64,000 nt of DNA from Wolbachia endosymbiont (group A) of Pogonocherus hispidulus (GCF_964028195.1 NZ_OZ034750.1:62001-126000); one strand, 5' to 3'; positions 35,555 to 46,315 are shown, numbered from the stretch's first letter. Notes: generated by a model from the sequence alone, not told the origin. Translations and numbers: made by a program.

Positions 35555-35851
35555 ATGTCCACAGGTAGTATACAAACAGATCAATTATTTAAAGGTCTTA
35601 CAAGACCTGCAATGCTCTTTGGTGTGAGTTATATGTTTGCAATATTAAACGTCCTGATTTGCATGCTAATTTTCATTAATTCAAATGATTTGCGAGTGAT
35701 TCTCTTAATGTTACCAGGTATACATGGAGTTGGCTATATAGCTTCTGCAAAAGAACCGTTGTTTATTGAATTATTTATGGTAAAATTAGGAAAGTGCTCG
35801 AAATGTTTAAATCGTTTTTACCATGGAGCCAATTCTTATGATATTGCTTAA
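35555..35851 (+). CDS. virB3: Type IV secretion protein VirB3
   Basis: 98 residues. A short N-terminal segment is followed by two adjacent membrane helices (about residues 22-60), then a cytoplasmic tail. The opening TDQLFKGLTRPAMLFGVSY is typical of VirB3 (usually xxPLxxGLTRPP). VirB3 sits in the inner membrane and associates with VirB4, whose gene begins nine bases after. AGAAGG eight bases before the ATG is a good ribosome site. First gene of the operon, which runs to 50147. Confidence 0.92.
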   Translation: MSTGSIQTDQLFKGLTRPAMLFGVSYMFAILNVLICMLIFINSNDLRVILLMLPGIHGVGYIASAKEPLFIELFMVKLGKCSKCLNRFYHGANSYDIA

Positions 35852-35860
35852 TGTTGTGTG

Positions 35861-38266
35861 ATGCTGAGGTTTAGGGCTATTCAATCAAAGAGTAAATCTA
35901 CTCTGAGCAGGGAAGTTCACGCTGCTGAATTTATTCCTTATTCTTGCTATTGGAATAGCACAACCTTGATGACAAAAGAAAATTGGTTGGTTAAGGTTAT
36001 AAAATTAAGTGGCTTTGCATTTGAAACCGCCGATGACGAGGATTTAGTAATACAAAATAATATCAGGAATCAGATGCTCAGAAGCATTTCATCTCCGGCA
36101 TTTAGTTTGTATTTTCATACCATCAGACGTAAAAAAAATATTTTTTCTGATGAATTTGCAAGTCAAGGTTTGCCGAATTTTTTCGCTAATCACGTAAATC
36201 TAAAATGGAGAGAAAAACACGCAACAAGGCAATCATTTATTAATGACCTATACATTACGATTATCCGTAGAGCGGACACAAAAGGAGTAGAATTTTTGTC
36301 ACATCTACTAAAAAAATTCGGACATGTAACTTCAAAACATGCTTGGGAAAGTGATATGCGTGCTACGTATGAAGATTTAGAGGAAACGACAAATCGTGTA
36401 GTGACAAGCCTTAGAAACTATTCACCCAAAGTTCTTGCAGTAAAAGAAACTCCCAATGGCCTATTTTGTGAAATAATGGAATTTTTATCCAGAATTGTAA
36501 ATTGTGGCTTCGTTACAAATACACTTTTTCCGCTGAGGACTGAAATATCAAGGTATTTGCCAGTACACAGATTGTTCTTTGGTCGCAAGATGATACAGGT
36601 TGTGACTCACAATGAAAGCAAATATGCTGGAATAGTTAGTATCAAAGAATATGGAAATCATACTTCTGCAGGAATGCTTGATTCGTTTTTACAACTTCCT
36701 TACGAGTTTATAATTACGCAATCTTTTCAATTTATAAACAGGCAAATGGCGATTGGAAAAATGCAGATACAGCAAAATCGAATGATACAGTCTGCAGATA
36801 AAGCTATTTCTCAAATAGCAGAAATTTCTCAAGCGCTTGATGACGCAATGAGTGGTAAGATTGCATTTGGTCAACATCACCTGACTATTTTATGTATAGA
36901 AAAAAGTCCTAAATCATTGGATAACGCTCTGTCGTTGGTAGAATCAGAGCTTTCTAATTGCGGTGTTTACCCTGTCCGTGAGAGAGTTAATCTTGAACCA
37001 GCATTTTGGGCGCAAATTCCTGGTAATTTCGATTATATAGTGAGAAAAGCTACAATAAGTAGTCTTAATTTGGCTGGATTTGCATCTCAACATAATTATC
37101 CTACTGGTAATAAATTCAATAACCACTGGGGAGATGCCGTTACAGTTTTCGACACGACATCTGGTACTCCATTTTTTTTCAACTTTCATATAAGGGATGT
37201 TGGACACACTATGATAATTGGCCCAACTGGTGCTGGTAAAACTGTTTTAATGAATTTCTTATGTGCTCAAGCGATAAAATTTTCTCCAAGGATATTCTTT
37301 TTTGACAAAGATCGCGGTGCAGAGATTTTCTTAAGAGCACTTGGTGGTATCTATACTGTAATAGAACCAAGAACTAAAACAAATTTTAATCCTTTGCAAC
37401 TTGATGACACCTCTGATAATAGAACATTTTTAATGGAGTGGATAAAGTCTTTAATTTCGGTATATAATGATAAATTTACTTCAGAAGATATTGCACGAAT
37501 TAATGATGCAATTGAAGGAAATTTTAAATTAAGAAAAGAAGACAGGTTCTTGAGAAACCTTGTACCGTTTTTAGGGCTTGCAGGTCCTGATACTCTAGCT
37601 GGGGCAATATCTATGTGGCATGATAATGGTTCTCATGCTGCAATATTTGACAATAAAGAAGATTTGCTAGATTTTTCACGAGCAAGAGTATTTGGTTTTG
37701 AGATGGCTAGCTTGCTCAAAGATCCTGTTGCCCTTGGACCAGTATTGATTTATTTATTTCATAGGATTAGTATATCTCTTGATGGCACTCCATCTATTAT
37801 CGTTCTTGATGAGGCATGGGCATTAATAGATAATCCAGTTTTTGCACCCAAGATAAAAGACTGGTTGAAGGTACTGAGAAAACTAAATGCTTTTGTGATT
37901 TTTGCTACTCAGAGTGTTGAGGATGCAAGTAAAAGTGCTATTAGCGATACGCTTGTACAACAAACAGCGACACAGATTTTTTTACCAAATCTGAAAGCTA
38001 CTAGTGTCTATCGGGATGTTTTTATGTTAACTGAACGTGAATATATATTAATTAAGCACACAGATCCAAGCACTAGATTCTTTTTGGTGAAACAAGGAGT
38101 TAATGCTGTGGTAGCTAGAATAGACTTAAAAGACCTAGATGATATAATCAACGTATTATCCGGACGTGCAGAAAGTGTTCTCTTGTTACACGATATATTA
38201 AATGAAGTTGGGGACAACCCAAAAGTATGGTTGCCTATATTTTATCAGAAGGTAAAAAATGTTTAA
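35861..38266 (+). CDS. virB4: Type IV secretion ATPase VirB4
   Basis: 801 residues. The ATP-binding domain has Walker A GPTGAGKTVLMN near residue 453 and Walker B SIIVLDEAWALID near residue 645, followed by VIFATQSVEDA, the VirB4/TrbE/CagE pattern. The N-terminal half (EFIPYSCYWNSTTLMTKE) is the VirB4-specific region that meets VirB3. The protein powers pilus assembly or substrate transfer at the cytoplasmic face. A GTG one codon upstream is an alternative start. Its 3' end overlaps virB6-1 by eight bases. Confidence 0.95.
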   Translation: MLRFRAIQSKSKSTLSREVHAAEFIPYSCYWNSTTLMTKENWLVKVIKLSGFAFETADDEDLVIQNNIRNQMLRSISSPAFSLYFHTIRRKKNIFSDEFASQGLPNFFANHVNLKWREKHATRQSFINDLYITIIRRADTKGVEFLSHLLKKFGHVTSKHAWESDMRATYEDLEETTNRVVTSLRNYSPKVLAVKETPNGLFCEIMEFLSRIVNCGFVTNTLFPLRTEISRYLPVHRLFFGRKMIQVVTHNESKYAGIVSIKEYGNHTSAGMLDSFLQLPYEFIITQSFQFINRQMAIGKMQIQQNRMIQSADKAISQIAEISQALDDAMSGKIAFGQHHLTILCIEKSPKSLDNALSLVESELSNCGVYPVRERVNLEPAFWAQIPGNFDYIVRKATISSLNLAGFASQHNYPTGNKFNNHWGDAVTVFDTTSGTPFFFNFHIRDVGHTMIIGPTGAGKTVLMNFLCAQAIKFSPRIFFFDKDRGAEIFLRALGGIYTVIEPRTKTNFNPLQLDDTSDNRTFLMEWIKSLISVYNDKFTSEDIARINDAIEGNFKLRKEDRFLRNLVPFLGLAGPDTLAGAISMWHDNGSHAAIFDNKEDLLDFSRARVFGFEMASLLKDPVALGPVLIYLFHRISISLDGTPSIIVLDEAWALIDNPVFAPKIKDWLKVLRKLNAFVIFATQSVEDASKSAISDTLVQQTATQIFLPNLKATSVYRDVFMLTEREYILIKHTDPSTRFFLVKQGVNAVVARIDLKDLDDIINVLSGRAESVLLLHDILNEVGDNPKVWLPIFYQKVKNV

Positions 38267-40724
38267 GACTAAGCTGTCATTGCTATTAATTGCGATATTT
38301 TTACTAAATATAGACTTTTTACTCTCATATCCAGTGCTTGCAAATGGAGTAAGTGGTACTGACAAGACAGAATTTGTTAGTAGATTTAACTCTACTGGCA
38401 GCTTTAGCCGTGCCTCTAACCCTGATTGTGGGGCGTTTAAAACAGCTGCAGCACTTGCTGGAATAGCTATTGCTGTTGGTGCAATATTTACTGGCATTGT
38501 TTTGATCGTCTCTTCTGCTGGTTTGTTTACTGCTCTTGTTGTCATTGGAATGATAGCTGCAATCGTTGGAGTCTGGAAAGCCGTAGGAGGGCTTGTTGTT
38601 TGTGAACATAGTTTTGTTAAACACCCAGTTGCACGTGGTCATGATGGAAAATACAAAAATTTTAAATTAGAAGACACAGGTTATAGTGGCTGTACCAATA
38701 AAAATTACCAAACAGAAGATGAATATTTTTCTTGTTTGCAAGATAAAGCTCGGGAAGGCGTGAACAAAAAAGACTATGACGGGAAAAGAGCAGAAAAAGA
38801 AGCCTTAAATTCTAACGTTCAGGAGAGTACAGAGAGTTATTACTGGCCAAAAAACGGTGTGCAATACAGTGAATATATAGAAGTATGTCATCGAAACCCC
38901 TTAACGTTTGGTAATCTTTTTGGTGATATAAACTTTAATGTCAGGGAGAAAGATACTGGATATGTAGATGGATCATGGTCCCCAAAGGTTGATGGTGAAC
39001 TGGAATGTAAAGTTCTCAAAGCAGGACAGAGCGAACCCATACATGGAGCTACATTCAAAGCAGTGAGAAAAATGGGCAGATTGTGTGTGGAGTTAGCAAG
39101 TGTGAGAATGCTTGGTATCGAAATGACTCCTTGGCCGCAAGGGGTTGATATGGGATGCACAGAATTGCCACCTGATCCACTTGCTCCTATGTGTGAAAAA
39201 TCTGTGATGAAATTCAAAAATAAAGATGGTACAGGAGAGGAAAAAGTTCCTATTGGTAATAATGATGACTATAAAACTACCATAAGAAATAAGGAAAAAG
39301 AAGGAAAAATTTTTGTAGGTTATGACAATGCCGGTTGTTTTAGCTCGTATGTCTCTGAAGCTTGTTATAACCAGGCAGGGAGTAAATCATTAGCTCCTAT
39401 TCCCGTAACTTCTATGATAGTGCAATGCATTAAGGAATCGTTAGATAATTTAGTTGCAGGTATTGATTCAAGTGGCAGCCCACTTAAGGATCAAAATGGA
39501 CATAACAAGGGCAGTTTCTTATCTGTAGCACAGAAAAGGCTGAAAAACACCATAACTGCTGTTTTGGTTTTAGCTTTAATACTGTTCTCTATAAAAGCTA
39601 TGTCTGGTGGAGTTCGCAGCCCACAAGAAATGTACATGTTGATTATTAAATTCGCTTTAGTGATTTACTTCACAACAGGCAGTACCATGTCTCATTATTA
39701 TGGAGAATTAACTCGTCTCTCAAATGGTTTGTCAGAAATAGTGCTCAAAGCTTCATCTGAAAGTAAAGGTATATGTGATTATGAAGCAAAAGATTATACA
39801 GGCACTCCTGCATACAGTTATCTTGCACCTTGGGATAGGCTTGATTGTAGAATTTTATTTTATTTAGGTGCTCCTTTAGATGGAATTGGTGGCAAAATTG
39901 GTACTGGAGGTGTTGTAACGTTAGCAGTCTTGCTTGGCGCTGCTCCTGTCTTGTTAGTTGCAGGTTCGATAATCGGTATTATTTTTGCTGGTGGACAGAT
40001 TTTAGTGGCTCTTGTCTGTATATTTATGGCCATTTTGATGATGATGGTTATTTTGTGGCTGTGCTATGTATTTATTTTATCTCTAGTTGCTTTAAGTGTA
40101 ATCATCATTTTATCACCTTTGTTCATTCCTATGGTTTTATTTCAACACACCAAAGGATATTTTGATGGCTGGGTAAAAGAATTAATCACCTATAGCTTAT
40201 ACCCGGTTATCCTTTTTGCGTTTTTGTCCTTTATGTTCATAGCATGTGATAAAATCTTTTATAGAGGTCTGAGTTTTGATAAAGAGAAAGTTGAAATATT
40301 AGGCAAGAAAACATATTGGTTTAAGTTGAAAGAAGGAGAATGTGCTAGCAATCCAAATACTTTAGCATGCATGCTGCAAAATTACAAATGGGAGAAAAGC
40401 ATGCTACTTGGTCTGGTTGATTTTGCGTATGTTGAGTTTAGTGACTCTGTGCTTGGAGAGCTAATGAAGTTATGTTTAGTACTATTTCTATTTTATCACT
40501 TTTTAAACATTCTTCCTGGCATGGCTGCTGAACTTGCTGGTAACCATAGAGCAGCACTTGGCTCAGGTCATACACCTGGACAAATGGTGGGCAAAGCTTT
40601 ATCTGCTGCCAAAGCTGCTGCTGGAGGTGTTGGTCAAGCTGCTGCTGCGGCTGTCAAGAAGGCAAGAGGTACTGGTGGAGGAGGTGGAGATAGTGGTAAA
40701 GGTTCCAGCGAAAAGATTAACTAA
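38259..40724 (+). CDS. virB6-1: VirB6-family protein 1 (TrbL/VirB6)
   Basis: 821 residues. An N-terminal signal or anchor (SLLLIAIFLLNIDFLLSYPVLA) is followed by two hydrophobic segments near residues 70-115 and a cysteine-bearing soluble region. The VirB6 core of five or six helices lies at about residues 435-760 and contains LSPLFIPMVLFQHTKGYFDGWVKELITY, here cited in parts: SPLFIPMVLF and YFDGWVKEL. The C-terminus is glycine- and alanine-rich (GQAAAAAVKKARGTGGGG). VirB6 forms part of the inner-membrane channel. It is the only one of the four paralogues without a lipobox. Overlaps virB4 by eight bases. Confidence 0.9.
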   Translation: MFKTKLSLLLIAIFLLNIDFLLSYPVLANGVSGTDKTEFVSRFNSTGSFSRASNPDCGAFKTAAALAGIAIAVGAIFTGIVLIVSSAGLFTALVVIGMIAAIVGVWKAVGGLVVCEHSFVKHPVARGHDGKYKNFKLEDTGYSGCTNKNYQTEDEYFSCLQDKAREGVNKKDYDGKRAEKEALNSNVQESTESYYWPKNGVQYSEYIEVCHRNPLTFGNLFGDINFNVREKDTGYVDGSWSPKVDGELECKVLKAGQSEPIHGATFKAVRKMGRLCVELASVRMLGIEMTPWPQGVDMGCTELPPDPLAPMCEKSVMKFKNKDGTGEEKVPIGNNDDYKTTIRNKEKEGKIFVGYDNAGCFSSYVSEACYNQAGSKSLAPIPVTSMIVQCIKESLDNLVAGIDSSGSPLKDQNGHNKGSFLSVAQKRLKNTITAVLVLALILFSIKAMSGGVRSPQEMYMLIIKFALVIYFTTGSTMSHYYGELTRLSNGLSEIVLKASSESKGICDYEAKDYTGTPAYSYLAPWDRLDCRILFYLGAPLDGIGGKIGTGGVVTLAVLLGAAPVLLVAGSIIGIIFAGGQILVALVCIFMAILMMMVILWLCYVFILSLVALSVIIILSPLFIPMVLFQHTKGYFDGWVKELITYSLYPVILFAFLSFMFIACDKIFYRGLSFDKEKVEILGKKTYWFKLKEGECASNPNTLACMLQNYKWEKSMLLGLVDFAYVEFSDSVLGELMKLCLVLFLFYHFLNILPGMAAELAGNHRAALGSGHTPGQMVGKALSAAKAAAGGVGQAAAAAVKKARGTGGGGGDSGKGSSEKIN

Positions 40725-40757
40725 GGTGGCGGTGATGCTAGTTAAGGTAAGTAACAG

Positions 40758-43196
40758 ATGCTTAAACGTTTAAGTAACCAAAACTTGGGTAAGCTATGCA
40801 TAAGTTTTGTGGTGCTTTTTTTATTGTCTGGATGCGGAGAGGATCACTGTATTAAGCCAGAAAATTTATCAGGTTTGCGTGAAAAACTAGATATAGTGTC
40901 AACAGAGCAGAAGTGGGTTGATTCCGGTGTTAATATCTCAGATAGAATAAGAGTAACAGAGATTAATATAGTGCCTAGTAAGGTTAATTTTTGCCCTAAG
41001 CAGTATGCAGATTTTGCAATTAGACCTGGGAAAAATTACGGTACGTTGCCATTTGCACTTAAAGCTGAAGATACGATAAGCTTTAGTGTGATTGGAAGTA
41101 AAGTGTGTAAAGATAAAGAGAGTGAGACAAAAATCAGGTATGTGAAAATCGACGAAAAGTGTAGCGAGCAAGAAACGGAACATTTTGCACATGTTTTAAA
41201 TCAAGAGAAATGCCAAGGTGGCAAGGATGGGATATGTCCTAATAAATATATAATAGGCGATGCGCAATGGTTGAGTGGAAGAGAGTACTGGGATTCAGAT
41301 TTTTCGAAGTTAGATCAAGATGAAAGAAAAAAGGAAATTGAAAATATTATTAACTCTATAAAACAACAAGGAAAAGATATAGACTGCAGCTCGCTTTCAA
41401 GCAGTCAGGCAGGGATAGATACATACATTTTAAATCTGGCCTGTGAACGTATATGTAAGTTTTATAATTCTAACACAGGAGCAGAGAATTGCGCTTATGT
41501 TGAATATAATACTACAGAACATAAACTATTTACATCTATTACCAACGCTTTAAGTAGTTCTAGCGGTAAGTTTGTTGATGCTGAGGTCATTGGTGATGTT
41601 TTAAAGAATACAAAAGTAAACACTGATGTTCCTGTCTTAAGGGTTCATATGAATGGCAAAAGTTTTGAATATGCGCAAAGAGGCGGCACATACACTAATT
41701 ATGACCACAAGATAAGTAATGGCCATCCAGTACCAAGGTTAACTTTTAGGTTAGGTAATAAAAATGACAAAGGTGGTTTCAACATAAGAGTAGCGAAGAA
41801 CCACAGTCTGGAGAATAGTTTGTATATAAGCGTCTCTGACAAACTTCCTGAGCATAAGCCTGGTGAAAATCAGGGAGATATATCCGTAGATATTAGCCAA
41901 GTTCATGACATCCAATATATGGAAAACTTGAAAGAAAAGTTAAAAGACAAAACAGGCATCATATATTACGGAATAAGAGACCATGGCTGCGATTACAAAA
42001 ATGAAGGTCAATTTAGTATTAACCTAACAACTAAAGAGCCACCTACAAGAACTTTTAGTGCAATCTATAATTTTTTTGACGAAAAAGTAAAAACTGCATT
42101 TTTTGGTTCCAGCTATAAAGACTCCAACGCGATTCACTCTGATACTAGTCCTGTAAAGCATCTTTACGAAAGTTTTGTAAAATCAAGCAAAACAAACACC
42201 ATTAGATCTACGATAATATCGCTGTTAGTATTATACATAATCTTATATACCCTTTACTACTTTTTTGGATTAACTCATATTTCTATATATGAGTTTCTAA
42301 TTATATGCGTAAAGATAGGAGTTATTACCCAGCTGCTGCAGGACAACAGTTGGAATTTTTTTTATAACAATGCATTTTCTATTTTTATTAACACCCCAAA
42401 ACAGTTAATAGAAATAGCAAATTTCAGAGGCACTACTTCAAATGTTTTTGAGTTTCTTGATTTGCCGTTAAATAGATTTCTGTCATCGCATTCAGTATTG
42501 TTAATAGTATCTCTTATATTTTCTGGCCCTTTGGGCATTGTATCTTTTTGCTTGGTGATTTGGGGTTTAATCACAGTGAGCTTATCTATTTTTAATGCCT
42601 TATTTTCTTTTATTACATCTATAGCAATAGTTGCGCTATTGCTTTCTTTAACACCTATTTTTATTATTTGTCTTTTATTTGCGTATACTAGGCAGATGTT
42701 TCACAACTGGGTTAAAAATTTAGCAAGATTTGCGATTCATCCAGTAGTGCTTTTAATTTTTATATCACTGATAAGTCAGGTTATGGATTATATCATATAT
42801 TCAGTATTTGATTTTGAAGTCTGCTCTACGTGTATACTTAGTATTAACCTAAAGATTTTTAACCCTTGTATCTTCTATGGTTATGCTTCCAAATATACAC
42901 CTAATATTACCGCTATGATGGCTTTTGTTATTTTGGGACACGCTATGGAAGCTTTAGTTGAAGCTTCTTCGAAAATATCTGACTCGTTGTTTGGTGTTTA
43001 TGTGCAAAAAGAACCTGGAAAAGAATATCAACAAAGCTTAATGGGAACAGTAGGGTTAGATGAACAAAGCGTTCAAAGAAGAGGAGCAGAAGGCGGAAGA
43101 GGAGGAGGTACTTCTCAACAGTCAGGTGCGTCAAGACCTCAAATACCGCAAAGGGCTCAAGGACCTCAAGGACCTAAGATACCAGGGGGCTCATAA
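40758..43196 (+). CDS. virB6-2: VirB6-family protein 2, lipoprotein-like N-terminus
   Basis: 812 residues. The N-terminus SFVVLFLLSGCGEDHC contains the lipobox LSGC, so signal peptidase II processing is likely. A long soluble region with paired cysteines fills residues 28-460. The VirB6 core with about six helices follows (LTPIFIICLLFAYTRQMFHNWVKNL; key piece FHNWVKNL). The tail is rich in proline, glycine and glutamine (QGPQGPKIPGG). A gap of 33 bases separates it from virB6-1. Its stop codon shares one base with the next ATG (TAATG). Confidence 0.9.
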   Translation: MLKRLSNQNLGKLCISFVVLFLLSGCGEDHCIKPENLSGLREKLDIVSTEQKWVDSGVNISDRIRVTEINIVPSKVNFCPKQYADFAIRPGKNYGTLPFALKAEDTISFSVIGSKVCKDKESETKIRYVKIDEKCSEQETEHFAHVLNQEKCQGGKDGICPNKYIIGDAQWLSGREYWDSDFSKLDQDERKKEIENIINSIKQQGKDIDCSSLSSSQAGIDTYILNLACERICKFYNSNTGAENCAYVEYNTTEHKLFTSITNALSSSSGKFVDAEVIGDVLKNTKVNTDVPVLRVHMNGKSFEYAQRGGTYTNYDHKISNGHPVPRLTFRLGNKNDKGGFNIRVAKNHSLENSLYISVSDKLPEHKPGENQGDISVDISQVHDIQYMENLKEKLKDKTGIIYYGIRDHGCDYKNEGQFSINLTTKEPPTRTFSAIYNFFDEKVKTAFFGSSYKDSNAIHSDTSPVKHLYESFVKSSKTNTIRSTIISLLVLYIILYTLYYFFGLTHISIYEFLIICVKIGVITQLLQDNSWNFFYNNAFSIFINTPKQLIEIANFRGTTSNVFEFLDLPLNRFLSSHSVLLIVSLIFSGPLGIVSFCLVIWGLITVSLSIFNALFSFITSIAIVALLLSLTPIFIICLLFAYTRQMFHNWVKNLARFAIHPVVLLIFISLISQVMDYIIYSVFDFEVCSTCILSINLKIFNPCIFYGYASKYTPNITAMMAFVILGHAMEALVEASSKISDSLFGVYVQKEPGKEYQQSLMGTVGLDEQSVQRRGAEGGRGGGTSQQSGASRPQIPQRAQGPQGPKIPGGS

Positions 43197-46100
43197 TGAT
43201 AAGTAAAAGATCACTATTATTGATACTGTGTCTTGCAATCACTGGTTGTAACATGGATTGTGTCGAACCTGGGTTGCAGAGCAGAAACACTAGTGTTAAC
43301 GTGGATGTTCCAGTTCATAAAGCAGATGAAGGAGTTAAAATTCATTGGGTTGATTCTGGTCAGATAATTAGCAAGGGTGAGGAAATCAAATTCACCCTCG
43401 ATGGATCAGTAAATTTTTGCCCTTTTAAAGAAGACAAAAATCCAAGGAAAGTACTTGTGCCAGCTAGCTTTTGTGCTGATGGCTCAGAACCAAATTATAG
43501 TAAAGCTGCAAATATTAACGATGTGCCTAATAATTATGGCGTTGATGAAAAAGGCGTAAATGAAAACGAATTGTGCGGCGGTAAAGGATTTGGCAGCAAT
43601 AGACGTTATGTAGACACTGGAATAAAAGTAAGTCCTGGTGACAGGTTAAGCTTTAGCTTAGTTCCCAGAAAAATAACAATTGATTATGACAATCCAGGAG
43701 GGAAAGGTATCAGCTTTGATGACAATTGTTATAGAGCTGAAGAAGGAGGTGAAAAAGTGTCAGCAAGTGAAATATTGAATGTTAGCAAGCAAGAGGGAGA
43801 GGAATTTTTTTGTGAGGGCAAGGATGGAAAGAGAAATAAAATAAAATTTTTACCTCTTGATAAAACAAAAGCAAAGGAAAGCAAAGTGCTAGTTGGCAAT
43901 GGGTACACTCCATATGATAATAAGGTGCATTTCAATCAATATCATATTAAAAACAACGAACCATGGGTATATGGTTCACTGCTCGATTTACGCCGCGCTA
44001 AAATAGGATTGAACAAATTATGTGATGGAAAAAGCTGCGATTTTAACGAGGTGAAAAAGTATAGCTCTACTAAAATAGGGTTGGAACGACTATGCAACGG
44101 AAAAAATTGCGATTTTAACGAGATAAAAAAGTACAGCTCTTATGAGCTTAACTGTTACTATCAGAATATATGTTACAACAAAAAAGGTATATGGAATGCT
44201 ACTTTTCCTGAAGAGAAGAATTGCGTCTTTTCTATAAGGTATAGCAAATATGATAAAGGAAATAAATGTGATATGTATTCTCACCTTAAAGAAGTTGAAG
44301 ATAAGCTTAAGAATATAGAAGAAAATAAAGGGGATCTCAAGCAGATTAACGAAGATATTTCCTGGGCTGAGGCTCTTGTTGCAAAAATTGGTGATCTTGG
44401 TGATCAAGATACTGCTAAAGGTGTTCAATGTCTTCCAGAGAAAAAGGGTGCAAAAGAGGATAATGTATGTTCACAAATTAGTGATAATTTTGAACATTTT
44501 TCCTTAAAATTAAATCATGACTATCCAATAGGAAGTGTAACACCTGGTAGCAGTGTGATGCTTGCCATTGCAGATTATGGTCACTATGAAGCTAATAGGG
44601 GTGGGTACCATGTTAAAGTGACTAGATCATGCGAATTTACTAACGGCAAAAAATTATATATATACCTAGGTAATGAACCACCTAAAAATAAATCTGTTGA
44701 TACTAATGATTTTAAAAGGGTAAGAAATTTACGTAAAATAAAAGAGGATAATGTAAAATATTATGAAATAGATGGAAGTCATTTAAAAGATAAAGAATCT
44801 AAGAAGATATATTTCGGCATCAATGTAAGCAACGTAGAGAGAGATGACATTACAGATAAAAATGGCAAATATTATGAAAATAATAAGTACACAGTAACTT
44901 TATTTGTCAAAAGAAAAATTAATGATTTTATTTCATCAAATATAAACAAGATATTTGGTTTTATGAAAAAAGAAGTAATTGGTGACAGCGTTAAAGATTC
45001 ATACAAAGGATATGCAAGAGGTCTTCTTCAAGGAGTAAGAGCTTTGCTTACTCTATACGTTATATTTACTGTCGTTGGCTATATGCTTGGAACAATACAG
45101 CTAAGTAAATTTGATTTCATTGTAAGAATGTTCAAGATAGCATTTATAGCTTTTGCCTTTAGCGATAGAAGCTGGGAACTTTTTGGTACAACTTTATCCA
45201 GACTTTTTGTAGATGGTAGCATTTATTTAGTTGATAGCTTTTCTGGCTATGTGGGGGAAGGGGGGGGGAAATTTGCATTCTTAGACTTGACAGCAGGAGT
45301 ATTATTCACAGCAGAAACTTGGTTGAAGTTTTTATCGTTGATGCTCTCTGGTCCTTTTGGCTTTATTGCATTTTTGGCAATACTCTACGCTACTTTTGCG
45401 TTTTTAAAATGCATTATTAGCGCTACGTTTAAATATGTAATATCTACTGTTCTAGTAGCATTTTTACTGTCATTAACACCTTTGTTTATCGTGTTTATTT
45501 TATTTCAACAGACTAAATCCTTGTTTGATAACTGGATAAAAACGCTAGCTCACGTTGCAGTACAACCAGTTATTTTATTTTCATCTTTATCTCTTTTAAA
45601 TCAGTTGATGTATTCAGTTCTATACAATCTCACAAATTTTTCTGCATGCTATCAATGTTTAATTAGCGTAAATTTCTTATCGTATGATCTGTGCTTGATG
45701 AAATCAATACTGCCTCTTGGATACAGTCCTGGCACTAATGTTGATGTTGCACTCAGTACCGGGGAAAGGGCTGGTGGGCACTTTGCAGCGTTGCCCATAG
45801 ATCTGATCCAAGCATTTATGTACTTAATTATTGCTAGTGCAATGGAATCTTTTGTTTCCATATCGGAAGCTATGGCACAAGCACTATTCAGCTCTGGTTG
45901 GGGAGTTGCTGGCAGTGTTGGTCAAGTTGCCACAAGCGCATCACAATCTATACTGTCGGCTGTTGGCCTTGATAATGAGACCCAAGGTATGATACAGAAC
46001 ATTAGGCAACAAGTGGGTAAAGATCGGGGAAAAATTGAGGCTAGATTGCCTGACACACCAAAGCAACCAGACAAAAAAGAAGATTCTAAAGGAAGTTCTG

Positions 46101-46225
46101 ATAAAACAACGGGTGATAGACCTAAAACATTAAAACAATCAGATCAGCAAAAAAATCCTGATGAAACAATAAGAAGTGATCCTAGTGATAAAGCTAAAAA
46201 CAAGGAAGGAAATGGAGAGGGGTAA
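43196..46225 (+). CDS. virB6-3: VirB6-family protein 3, lipoprotein-like N-terminus
   Basis: 1009 residues. The start LLLILCLAITGCNMDC has the lipobox ITGC. The soluble region contains a 24-residue tandem duplication (units starting KIGLNKLCDGKSCDFNE and KIGLERLCNGKNCDFNE; 72-base period from 44000). The VirB6 core follows residue 610 and includes SLTPLFIVFILFQQ and SLFDNWIKTLAHV. A G9 run at 45260-45268, within GYVGEGGGKFAF, is a hypermutable tract in this AT-rich genome. The tail is lysine- and aspartate-rich. Translationally coupled to virB6-2 through TAATG. Confidence 0.9.
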   Translation: MISKRSLLLILCLAITGCNMDCVEPGLQSRNTSVNVDVPVHKADEGVKIHWVDSGQIISKGEEIKFTLDGSVNFCPFKEDKNPRKVLVPASFCADGSEPNYSKAANINDVPNNYGVDEKGVNENELCGGKGFGSNRRYVDTGIKVSPGDRLSFSLVPRKITIDYDNPGGKGISFDDNCYRAEEGGEKVSASEILNVSKQEGEEFFCEGKDGKRNKIKFLPLDKTKAKESKVLVGNGYTPYDNKVHFNQYHIKNNEPWVYGSLLDLRRAKIGLNKLCDGKSCDFNEVKKYSSTKIGLERLCNGKNCDFNEIKKYSSYELNCYYQNICYNKKGIWNATFPEEKNCVFSIRYSKYDKGNKCDMYSHLKEVEDKLKNIEENKGDLKQINEDISWAEALVAKIGDLGDQDTAKGVQCLPEKKGAKEDNVCSQISDNFEHFSLKLNHDYPIGSVTPGSSVMLAIADYGHYEANRGGYHVKVTRSCEFTNGKKLYIYLGNEPPKNKSVDTNDFKRVRNLRKIKEDNVKYYEIDGSHLKDKESKKIYFGINVSNVERDDITDKNGKYYENNKYTVTLFVKRKINDFISSNINKIFGFMKKEVIGDSVKDSYKGYARGLLQGVRALLTLYVIFTVVGYMLGTIQLSKFDFIVRMFKIAFIAFAFSDRSWELFGTTLSRLFVDGSIYLVDSFSGYVGEGGGKFAFLDLTAGVLFTAETWLKFLSLMLSGPFGFIAFLAILYATFAFLKCIISATFKYVISTVLVAFLLSLTPLFIVFILFQQTKSLFDNWIKTLAHVAVQPVILFSSLSLLNQLMYSVLYNLTNFSACYQCLISVNFLSYDLCLMKSILPLGYSPGTNVDVALSTGERAGGHFAALPIDLIQAFMYLIIASAMESFVSISEAMAQALFSSGWGVAGSVGQVATSASQSILSAVGLDNETQGMIQNIRQQVGKDRGKIEARLPDTPKQPDKKEDSKGSSDKTTGDRPKTLKQSDQQKNPDETIRSDPSDKAKNKEGNGEG

Positions 46226-46315
46226 GATATGAATGATGTTATGGAGTAACTAATTAAAAAGATATTTTAAGTAAAGTTTTAGAAATTTATTTCTGTATTT
46301 GGAAAAAGTTTAGAT

